From the NCBI GenBank assembly GCA_029964075.1, contig CM057149.1:15576197-15640196 (forward strand): a DNA stretch of 64,000 nucleotides, read 5' to 3'. The DNA is from Patiria pectinifera (lineage: Eukaryota > Echinodermata > Asteroidea > Valvatida > Asterinidae). Under the pieces are notes generated by a model, which worked only from the letters and a program-made list of their open reading frames with translations, was not told the origin of the DNA and did not search any database. Of the stretch, positions 22,458 to 32,700 are shown piece after piece. Both the position numbers and the translations under genes were made by a program. The first letter of the stretch is position 1. The number at the start of each line of letters is the position of its first letter.

Positions 22458-22834
22458 GGCCAAAAAAAAAAAAAGTCTCCGGTTTCTGGTATGGAGCTTG
22501 TCCAAAAAGTGGTGCGGCGACACGGCTTTTTTTTTTTTTTTTTACCTGACTTTTTTGCTTCAAAATGTCGGCTGATGACTGCAAATGGTGCCTGACTAAG
22601 TTTAGTGCAAATATATGGGAGTCCAGAGAGGCCACAAAAAGCTAATTCTCGATCATAACCCCATCTAAAAACACGTTGAAATTGTGCAGCAGCAGGATTC
22701 CAGTCAAACCAGTGAGTTAGGCGGTTTTGAGACATCATCTTTCATTGAAAATTTTTTTTTTTCATTTTGCCGACGCGCATGGCTACGGCGACGCGCGCGC
22801 ATACCAGAAACCGGAGACTTTTTTTTTTTTGGCC
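22458..22834. mobile_element. MITE family H2, copy a
   Basis: It begins GGCC plus an A-tract, GTCTCCGGTTTCTGGTATG, and ends CATACCAGAAACCGGAGAC plus a T-tract, GGCC. The TSD reads ATA (22455-22457, 22835-22837). Unit 1 has the uninterrupted sequence at 16376-16378. It shares the outer bases, length class and CG-rich subterminal motif with H1 but not the inner TIR, so it is a sister family. Confidence 0.93.
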
Positions 22835-23789
22835 ATAGGGGTGTTAGTGGCACCACCATCGTCAAAATAGTCCCCCCCCCCAAAAAAAAAAAAAAACAAA
22901 AAACAAAATGTGAGGCCCCCCCCCCCCCCAAGCCAAATCCTGGGTACGCCACTGACAGACATGCTATACATTCTGGTAAAAAAATCGAAAGACCTGGGCA
23001 GAGGTTTTAATGAGGGTTTCAGGTATATATTAGGAAAAAGAATAATATTTTTTTCTTACAAAACTATTTGTTGCACTCCTTTCTGATATTCCGTTGAAGT
23101 TATGGCTGTTTAAGGTTCGCATTATTTTATCGACATGGCAAAAAATAAAATACTGAGAAAAAAAACCCTTTAAAATTTTGATGGTGTTGAAGTAGGTTGT
23201 GAAAATGAAAGACGCCAATTGCTTTTTTTTACCTTAAAAATCCTTTTGTTCCACAATTTTTATACTATGTCTTTAAAATATGTGTAGCTAATAGACATAA
23301 CAAAACTTACAGAAAAATTCTGAGAACAACGCCTTCGGGAGGAGAACGAAATTTGCTGCATTTCGGGAATGCTAGATAATTTTTGGCGATTCGTACTGAA
23401 AAAAAATTAGTTATTAAAAAAACCCTCACTGACCCTTGAAAAGAACAGACAAGAACAGTTGAATTTGTATCAATCACAATGGAGTCTCTGTATACAACAT
23501 ACCCATGTCCTTGAAAATCTCATAAATACAAGTCGATAGAAACGGTCTTCATCTGACGTTGTACTACGATCATTTTGGATTGGTATTTCCAATTATCTGT
23601 GCAATCAATTGAAGCAAGGTTACTAGTTTAAATTCCCTTGTCGCAAAAGCAAAAAGGGATCGTAACGCAAAGGCCAATTAAGCTAGTGGTAATTCAGAAA
23701 CAGTTTGGAGCATTTGCTACAAGCCCCTTTTGATGACATTAAGATACGGCTCTACAATCAAACGACTGTTTTGTGCCGTACTCGTACAT

Positions 23790-24410
23790 GCACATCCGGC
23801 GCACGCGAGAGCTACAATGTACGTGCTGAGCAAATAGTCATTCGAGGCCGTTTGCTCAGCACGAATAGCTCACCGTGTGCGGTGAATTTCTTCTGAGTTT
23901 TCTGCCTCGCTAGGATGTGAGGCAAATATCTCCCCTGTTTGATTCTTTTGGCCTCGCGAGGCGAAACAACTCACTGTGTACGGTCAACCTGAGCTAAACA
24001 GATAACAAACCAATGAAAGCATATTATTCTTGTTTGTCGGTCGCATGATTAAAAAAATGGGGCAAAGGCCAGCAGGCGTTAGAAGATTTGCACCAACATA
24101 TCTTAAAATCACGTGGCTGTACAGAGTATGTGCTTTCATTGGTTAGTTAATCTTTTTAGCTCAGCACGTACCGCCACGTAGGTTGACCGTCCGTACACAG
24201 TGAGTTTTTCGCCTCGGGAGGCGAGAAGAAATCAAACAGGGGAGATATTTGCCTCACGGCCTCGTGAGGCAGAAAACTCAGCAAAAATTCACCGCACACG
24301 GGGATATTTTGTGAGCTATACGTACGGGCTGAGCAAACGGCCCCCGAATGACTTTCTTTTTTGTTTTTGCTCAGCCATGTCAGCACGCGTAGCTCTTGTG
24401 TTCGGCGTGC
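23790..24410. repeat. Long inverted repeat (foldback), unit 2 copy
   Basis: Counterpart of 17330-17955 in the second duplication unit, with the same arms and spacer and a small deletion in the left arm near 23990. Confidence 0.75.
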
Positions 24411-24610
24411 TTCAGTGATGATGCTGTTCACAGATTTCGATATACGATTCGCTCGCGAATTGAAACAATGTAGGCCTATTGTCTGACATTGCCTCTGGTT
24501 TCGAAGATTTCACAATAGAGGAGAGCTAGAGGCACAGTTTTGACAAAGATCTTCTCCCTAGCAGAATTAATAAAAATGTTGGGAATGTTTAGAATTTAAC
24601 GACAAAAGAA

Positions 24611-25226
24611 CAGTGTTGTAGTCAAGTATTGTTTTCCTAGTACCGAGTACTGCCGAATACTTATGTTGCCAAATACGAGTACTTGTACCTCCGAGTGCAA
24701 GTACAGGTCTCCAAGTACGAGTACGTGTTCTTCCGAGTACTTGTTCGAGTACTTGTACGAATACTTGTACTTGTACTTGTACTTGTACTTGTACTTGTAC
24801 TTGTACGAGTACGAGTACATGTACTTGTATTTCCGAATACGGCACCATACGGCAAATGGTACATTGTGCGTAGTTGGCCCAGGCCCAGTCCGACCGATAA
24901 ACAGACGCACTCACGGCTAGGCTAGCTGCTAAATGCTAAATGTGTTCGACCGGACTTTCACAGAGGAAAACTGGGAAACTTCAATTTCTCCACAAGCCAA
25001 TAAACCATTTCAAACTGAAAGTATCGATAAAATAAGGCCGTGGTAAGTCAAGCTATACCACCCCCGAGTACAGCTATTCGAGTACAAGTACTTTGATGAT
25101 CGAGTACGAGTTCTGTCATTTCGAGTACGAGTACGTTGACATTCGAGTACCAGTACGAGTATGATACTCGTAAAAGTACTCGAGTAATACTCGAGTAAGA
25201 GTACCGAGTATGAGTACTACAACACG
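24611..25226. mobile_element. hAT-type MITE with GAGTAC arrays, unit 2
   Basis: Duplicate of 18152-18744. The left TSD CAAAAGAA (24603-24610) is intact; the right side has changed to CAACACAGAA. The left array has expanded into an ACTTGT hexamer run (about 24763-24805), while part of the right array is lost, so the arrays are unstable since the duplication. Confidence 0.83.
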
Positions 25227-25361
25227 CAACACAGAATCATCAACGTATCGTGTATGTTTAGCCAACACAGACCAACCTGCCGCGATGATTTTGGAGGGGT
25301 ACCATATTAGGTTTGCAAACAGACCCTTTATGTTTTTATTCACAGAGCAATCTGGCTTTTA

Positions 25362-26085
25362 GCAGAGGGCCGCTTTTTACAGACTCGTATGACTCTTGAC
25401 TCGGCCTCGGACTCGAGTTCCATTTTCCGTGACTCGGACTCGGGACTCGAGTCACGATGACACAATGACTCGGATTCGGATTCGTCCCCATCCCTGCTGA
25501 CTCGGACTTGGACTCGGACTCGACCTGCGAGACTCAGGACTCGACCAAAATTACCACAAATCACTTATTTATTTCAATGTATTTTCACTTCATTAAATTA
25601 GAGAAAATTTGTGAAAAAAATATAAACATTTACACTTTGAGGTTTTAGCAGTACCTCAAAATCTCATTTCCAATATATATTAAATGTGGCGTACCCGAGT
25701 CTCGCAGGTCGAGTCCGAGGGGAGTCAGGTTGGCGTAGCGGTACTTTCCTTGCCTTCCACCGCTGTGACCCGGGTTCGAATCCCGCCCGGGCCAATACGT
25801 GGATTGGGGTTTTCAGTCCCTACCTGATTCCGTGGGTTTTCCTCAGAAATTCCTCTGGGCTTTTTCTCCCACCTCTAAAACTGTAATTTCTTCTCACTGT
25901 CCTCTCTCTACAGGTTTCTTCATGCTTTCGGGCACTTTTGAGGGATCCTTGGTTTCATTACCAGAAAAAAAAAATGTGACTCGTGACTTGGACTCGGACT
26001 CGACCTTTGAGGCTCGTGACTCGGCCTCGACCTTATTGACTATGGACTCGGACTCGGACTCGACTTTTATTGACTCGAATACAAG
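25362..26085. mobile_element. GACTCG-array element with nested SINE, unit 2
   Basis: Duplicate of 18889-19643, again between TCTGGCTTTTA repeats (25351-25361 and 26086-26096). It contains the SINE copy at 25721-25974. Confidence 0.6.
25721..25974 (+). mobile_element. tRNA-derived SINE (S1), unit 2
   Basis: Same SINE as 19251-19532, with intact A and B boxes, a short deletion before the tail and a shorter A-run. Confidence 0.8.
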
Positions 26086-26537
26086 TCTGGCTTTTAACAT
26101 TGTTTTACCGTTGAAATTGCCCTTATTCAGTTTTCGTTTAGTTGTAGTAGATTGTTACAAAAATAGTCTTTCTTCAAAATTTGTCGTTTATGTTTGCCAC
26201 GTTAACGGATATTTCAATGAACATCTATATTCATAAATTGTGCGGAACCACTATAATCCAAGATCATACATTCATTTATAGAACGCGTTGTAAATACGCG
26301 TACCGGTTATACTAGTGGCGACAACCCATCCGCCACCACTTAAGGGTCGTTTACGCTTACAATACAGTCGCCATGGCAACCTAATCATCGTAACTAATGG
26401 AATTCTCGGCCCACAGTGAGCAATGAAACATCGTCAGTAAACTGCCATGGTGATGACTTAAGGAAATCATAGGAACGTTTTCTCTCCTTATTTCATCTTA
26501 TGTGATGAACAACAATGCAATGTTGGAACACCGACGT

Positions 26538-26840
26538 GATATAAATAGTCCAGTGGTTACGGTATTTGACTCATGTACGATGGTGCGTGGGTTTGATCCC
26601 GGCCAGGAACATGGTGTTTGTGCCCTTGGGCAAGACACTCATCTACAATTGCCTCTCTTCACCTAGGAACATGAATGGGTACCTGTGAGAGTAGAGACCG
26701 AATATGCGCTGATATCGGCTGCCGCGTGGTTTTGCTCGTGGCCTGATGAATGGGGGAATAATTGCAAAGTGCTTTGAGATTGATGATACGGTGGAAAGCG
26801 CTATATACGCACTACAGTTTCTTTTATTTATTTTGTACAC
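26538..26840 (+). mobile_element. tRNA-derived SINE (S2), unit 2
   Basis: Copy of 20098-20398 in the second unit, with the same body and 3' end and a few substitutions. Confidence 0.75.
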
Positions 26841-27406
26841 AACAGTTACCAGGGCCGTAGTGACCGATGGTGGGGTGGGGGTGGTGGTGGTGGGCGTTGT
26901 ATGGGGCCATCAAATCTTCAAGTTATATTGGTGGTGTGCAAAAACATGTTGCAAAGATACCGTTTTACACCATCGGTATTAAAGACAGATTTCGGTGTAA
27001 GTACTCTCTCATTTTCAAAAAAAAATTGTGAAAATTCACTTACGCGAATGAATCTAGAGTCAAACGAATAAGTCGGAGTTTCATTCTACATTTTTGTCAC
27101 AAAATTATTCTTATCTAAAATTAGAGCAAATTCACTCTAAATCGAACGGTTCCTATAGTTTCACTCTTCGGAGAGAAGAGAGTATTTTCCATGGTTGGTT
27201 TTTGGTATCATTAATGTTTTCAATGTTGTTTGATGTTCGTGACATTTACGTTCATCGTCCATTTCGTTTTATAATGATCGCTTTGGTCGAACATCAACAC
27301 GTGTCTACATGCAACACTTGTGAATAGAGAACACTTTCATAATATGCTTCAACTTCCAAACTTAAACTTAAATCTTTGCTGTGTGTATAGGCCAATATGG
27401 AAGGTT

Positions 27407-27711
27407 GTTACAACTGATAATGTAGTAACCAACGGATAATGTATCACCAACCGATAATGTCATACAAATTGACCGATACTGCATCACTAACCGATAATGT
27501 AACAGAAATTGACCGATAGTGTAGTAAAAATGTACTACACTATCAGTCGATTGCATTATCTGTGTTAACCGATACTGTAACAAATATTGACCGATAGTGT
27601 AGTAACATATACTACACTATCGGTCAATTTCTGTTACATTATCGGTTAGTGATACAGTATCGGTCAATTTGTGTGACATTATCGGTTGGTGATACATTAT
27701 CAGTTGTAACA
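27407..27711. mobile_element. Foldback element with ACCGATA periodic motif
   Basis: It begins GTTACAACTGATAATGTA and ends with the reverse complement. Inside, ACCGATAATGTA / ACCGATAGTGTAGT motifs recur about every 31 bp and are mirrored on the right, with a near-perfect palindrome centred about 27612. Flanked by AAGGTT on both sides (27401-27406, 27712-27717), a likely 6 bp duplication. No coding capacity. Confidence 0.85.
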
Positions 27712-27717
27712 AAGGTT

Positions 27718-28865
27718 CTTTTTAGAGTTAGCTCTGATTGGTAACTTATGCTAAAAACTACTCTCCGTCCTTACGCGTGCTCTTATTTAGATATTTTTTG
27801 TCTTATCATGGTTTGTTCGTTATATTCAACACACAATCTATTATTCCAGACCTATCTGGAAAACTCGGTGTACATGCATTTTGCATTGCATTAATTACCT
27901 ACTAAATCTCCCAACATTTTTGTTTTGTTTTAGTTACGCCTAGGCGCCATCTGTTTCTAAAAAAATGAGAGAAATAACCCATTTAACTAGCTTCACTATG
28001 TTTGAGGAATTAATGAAATTATGGAACACTGATCATGAGTGAAGGACCCGCTATGGAAGACTATTTTGATATCTGTTTAACTGTTATTTCTGTTTAAAGG
28101 GAAGATCCAACATTTGCAAACTTCAAAAAAACCAGTACTGATCAAATTATCACGAAATACCTTACTGGATTGTTAGGAAATGACACAAAACAACATCCTG
28201 TAAAATCGTGGTTCCTGGTAGGCTGACATCTTCAAGAATTTTTTTTAATTTTTTTCAACGCTGGTCGGCCGACCAGCGTTGAAGAAAAGGGTTTTTTTAA
28301 GTCAAAAACTGTTCCTAAATTTTCATATTTTGTTATTCCGCATTTTCTTTGCGTTTGATTCCACACCTGTGAAGGAGTACAAGCTTGCTAGACTGATTCT
28401 CTGACCTAACAATTCCCAAAGGTCTATAAATTGCTTCGTTTCATCTTAAATGGGGTCAGGGTTACAGACTACAAGAACATGATTGTTTTTCTTGATTTTT
28501 CAAGTATCTAAAAGCCCAAAACGTGAAACAAGTCAGTTTAACAGTATTTTCTATAGAATACTCATCCTCCAAATCCATTTATTTCGGAAAATTGCATCAA
28601 AAACACATGTTGTACTGTCCCTTTAATAAAATCCCTGAATAAAAAAAAATTGAGGGCCAATGACGGTCACCCCCTATCTAATCCTCATTTAACCCTTGCC
28701 AAATCAGCTGGTTCAATGAACTTTGCAGCCAGGGCTACACCCCGGCCGTGTCAACAAACTTTCGACCAGGCCTCCTGCCAAATCTCATTTAAACATCAAC
28801 AAAGACCTGTAACTTGACACAGCCATCTCCCTTCATAACTGCATACCACAGCCGCCAGTCAATTA
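27718..28865. other. Intergenic stretch, nothing recognised
   Basis: AT-rich DNA. A short hairpin GCTGGTCGGCCGACCAGC lies near 28261-28278. No exon or bounded repeat is supported. Confidence 0.5.
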
Positions 28866-29515
28866 TCAGAACCCAAACCCGAAAAAAATATATTTCACAT
28901 TTAAAAAAATACGTAGTACCAAAAATAATAATGACTGCGAAAGCCAATTGCATAAGCTACTATTAGATTGAATAAAATTACTGAAATTGCTCAATCCGTT
29001 CAAAGAATATGCACCATTTTAACACAATGACCCTTAAACCTGTTTCGTCCCAAATGCGATTTCGAGAATCGTCGTCACAATTGTCTTCAAACATCACCAG
29101 CGATAAAACCTCAATTGAAAAGTTAAAACAATTCAAAAAAGTCCCTTTGAAGGCCCGTCTTTTACAAAAAGTGGATTTTATAAATCATATTGTTTGCCTA
29201 AGCATGGTTGTTAATAAAGATATTGTGTATACAGTTGTTGGCAGTTGTTGAAACAAGTATATTCTGTGTCATTTTCTTTGTTGTTCCAAACAGTCAAAAC
29301 ACATAATAAATTATTGGTTTTTTTGGACGAAACAAGGTTTTAGGGTCATTGCGTTTAAATGGTGATATTGTTTGAACGGATTGAGCAATTTCAGTATTTT
29401 TTTCATTTAAAACTAGCTTATGCAATTGGCTTTCCAGTCCTTATTATTTTTGGTGCTACAATTTTTTTTTTCAAATATGAAATATATTTTTGGGGGTTTG
29501 GGTTCCGCTTTTTTT
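28866..29515. repeat. Long-arm inverted repeat upstream of FREP-1
   Basis: The left arm (about 28866-29052) and right arm (about 29322-29515) are inverted copies: AGAACCCAAACCC against GGGTTTGGGTTC, GCCAATTGCATAAGCTA against TAGCTTATGCAATTGGC, GAAATTGCTCAATCCGTTC against GAACGGATTGAGCAATTTC. It ends about 280 bp before the first recognised FREP-1 exon. Element class unknown. Confidence 0.8.
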
Positions 29516-29795
29516 ACTCACCCTGTTTGAGCGCATCCGTCATCCGATTTTTGCTTTTAACCTTTACATGACGTTGGATTTTTCTTGAGTTTTGATTTTA
29601 ATAAATCAAAATGATTAAAATCAAGTATTTTTGTCATGTCTGTGCATCTCAGATTTGGTTTAGAATATTCTCCATCTTCAACATCAAAAAACATTCTGTA
29701 AGATTTTTGTTAACCTCCTTAACCACCCCCTGTGCCTGATGTGATTATTACAAAATCTTTCAAATTCTGGCACTCTTTTTGAATACTTTTTTCAG

Positions 29796-32700
29796 AATCT
29801 AAGCTGACGATACGAAAACTTTGGAGGTCAAACATGATGGTCGGATGGACCACATTTGCTGTCGGTGCGGTTCTACTTTTTATGAGTAAGTGTTCAAACT
29901 AAAAATCGAAAAGAAAAGAACAGAAATGGATATTCTCCTCAGTGATCTCAAGTTTCAATGAACTCGTTTTCAGTGATCACTAACTGTACCGGTTTCTGGT
30001 ATGGAGCTTGCCCAAAAAGTGGTGCTGCGACGCGGCTTTTTTCTTTTACCTGATTTTTTTTTGCTTCAAATGTCGGCTGATGACTGCAAATGGTGCCCGA
30101 CTAAACTTAGTGCAAATATATGGGAGTCCAGAGAGGCCACATAAAGCTTATTCGCTACCATAACCCAATCTAAAAACACGTTAAAATTGTGCAGCAGCAG
30201 CCAGCAGGATTCCAGTCAAACCAGTGAGTTTGGCGGTTTTGAGACATCATCTTTCATTGAAAAAAAAACTTTTTCATTTTGCCGACGCGCATGGCTACGG
30301 CGCATACCAGAAACCGGAGACTTTTTTGGGGGGCCTAAAGGATTTGAATTCGATTCCGGTCAATCAGGGTCGGATGAAACCACACAAGAGGGCAATAGCG
30401 AGGCGAAATTTATGATAGCAACAATAATGTTTGCCTTTATAATACCTCAATTAGCTGCAAACCAAAAATCCTCGTGAAATATGAACCGGCATTAAAGGCT
30501 TTATATACGAGTGTTGACTTTTGAACTGGGACATTATCTTAACTCTGAATTTTACTTGCGATTGTGCTGGGTGTATCAAAAACGTAGTCCGAGAAAAAAT
30601 GTGAGCATTGAATGTGATAAGTGATACTAAAGAGCACATTACGCCCAGTGCTCTTGTGCGACAGAAATAGGTCTAATATCATGGACTTCATTTTGCTATT
30701 TTAACATTTTCCCAACATCAGTTTCTGTGGAAGTCGCCACCGCATCGGCCCGAGTATGCTACCTATCAACGGAACCGAACCCGGCCGACGGGGGTAGGAC
30801 TCGCTTTGTCCTGTCGACGGGCGATCCCTGCACCTGCACCGAGGTCCTTTTGGGCGGCCATGTCACCCACCCGATACCCAGAAGCAACCCGCCGGTCTAC
30901 CTGGACAACTTGTCGGCTGTCAGCGTCGACGGAGTCCGGAGCTCGCAGGGATGTACGATGAGAGGTAAAACGCCTGAAATTGAGCCTGAAAGTTGACCCC
31001 TGATGGTGGCGCGCCTCCGGACCCCTCGGACAATTAGTGTATAAAGTCGGAGTTTTTAAAAGTACTCTTGGAACATTTATTTCTTACGAAAATCACCCTC
31101 GGATGATGCCTTTTGTTAAATTGTTACAAGCATCTCAATTTGTGGAAACTGAAAAATCACACGACGTGAAAGGGAAACATCGTGCAAAAAATTGACTTCT
31201 CACTTACGATAAAAACCAAAATCCATGTGCACTATAGTGGAACTCGGAGGACTCGTATATACAAAGATCAAAATGTATAATTTTGTGGCGGTCACAGGGT
31301 AACAACTGAAACCTGAATAGGAGACTAGAGCGGTTTTTGGGGACATACAATAATAAACTTGAAGGACTAATTCTCATCTACAAACACATCTTAAATGACC
31401 GTTGATAAGAACTGTATTCAAGCCCGACTAAATCTAGAATCCATCGGATGTAGGTAGATAAATCTTCGCGTCGTTATCATTTTCGTTCTACGCGATGTGG
31501 AAACAAACGGTGACCGAACAAGGAGACCTAGGTACGAAAATCTGGATGCGACAGGTCGTTAGTAAAATTCGTTTTATTTACCCAACTCTAACTGATTTAT
31601 CATCATTTTTTTTTCTTGTGTCAGGCAAGATAAAATGTTTCTTGGGGTTACTTTGGTTAGAAATTAATCTGCAAAAAATTATAGCAAGAGAAAGAGCAAC
31701 CCCGCCTAAAATGCCCATGGGTCGTGAAGGGGTCCGGAAGCTGAGAGACAAAATGGCGTACCTTCAGGCCGCTCTATTGACAGCCCTCCGACTGGCTCTC
31801 CTGAGGGTATGTGCAGTAATTTGGAACAAAGTATTACCAATTTGTTTCAAACCAGTATGGTGCATCAGGCTGGCGTTTATCTCTAGTTCCGTGGCATGAA
31901 ACAACTAAGAATATTCCTATTCTACCTTTACCTGTTCATCGCTGGTTATTTCCCAGCTAAAATGCTGTACCCATTTATACGGCATGGGTGGAAATACACA
32001 CTTCAGATGCAAACCTAGTGTCCTCTTTTTGCCTATATCTATAGTTTAAGAGAGCCAGGCAGTGCTGTCGAATGAAATTCCCCGATGGCGCACCCAGGAT
32101 TTGACGGGGGGGGGGGCGAGTGGGTTTCAATTTTTTTCTTTTTAGAAGTTTGATTCCTTTAAAAGAATGTTGCCCACAATTGTTTTTGGCCGCAGAAAAA
32201 GAAAAAAAAAATGGAGGGGGGGGGCAGACTATGTTGAAGTTGGTGGCGCCATTTACAGCCACATTACACTACTCGAAAACATATTACCACGGTATTACCA
32301 CATGGTACATATTACCACGGTCAAATCGAGGAAGTAAAAAAAATGACCCCCCCCCAAAAAAACACCCTACAACTTTTTGGGGGGGGGGGGGGGGGGGCCC
32401 AAGCCCCAAGGACCCCTTGGGTGTGCCACTGGGAATGCCATGCAGCACCAATGAATTTGCTCAATTCATGGTGTAGACAAGCTGCATGGCATAGACTTCA
32501 GTAAATAGCCATTCTGAATCAGCTAAACATAATTCTGTGCAAGGCTCTGACATTGTCTTTGTCCAGCTTTACCACCTTCACCTTGTTTTGTTTTCTTATT
32601 ACTCGAAGAGCCGACAGCGGTACCGGCAATCGCCACATCAGGCCCTGATCAGACACAAGCAGCGACACCGTCTGATCCGGAGTCCACCCCGGTATTCAGC

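Larger units (their letters stand above)
21092..27149 (+). repeat. Tandem duplication, unit 2
   Basis: Second copy of the block, head to tail with unit 1. Its end ('ttcactctaaatcgaacgg') matches the end of unit 1 ('ttcactctaattcgaacgg') exactly where unit 2 begins. Divergence by eye is a few percent plus small indels, mainly in homopolymers and hexamer arrays. Confidence 0.92.

Noticed and set aside
24596-24925. Tyr/Lys/Thr-Ser or Val-Leu repeat open frames
   Set aside because: Hexamer ACTTGT/GAGTAC microsatellite in the hAT element, readable in every frame.
27407-27711. CRISPR-like regular repeats of ~31 bp
   Set aside because: Units are mirrored into a foldback, there are no unique spacers or cas genes, and the genome is eukaryotic.
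31495-31899. 134-residue + strand open frame in FREP-1 intron 2
   Set aside because: No recognisable family, no conservation in FREP-2, and inside an intron whose flanking exons join in phase.
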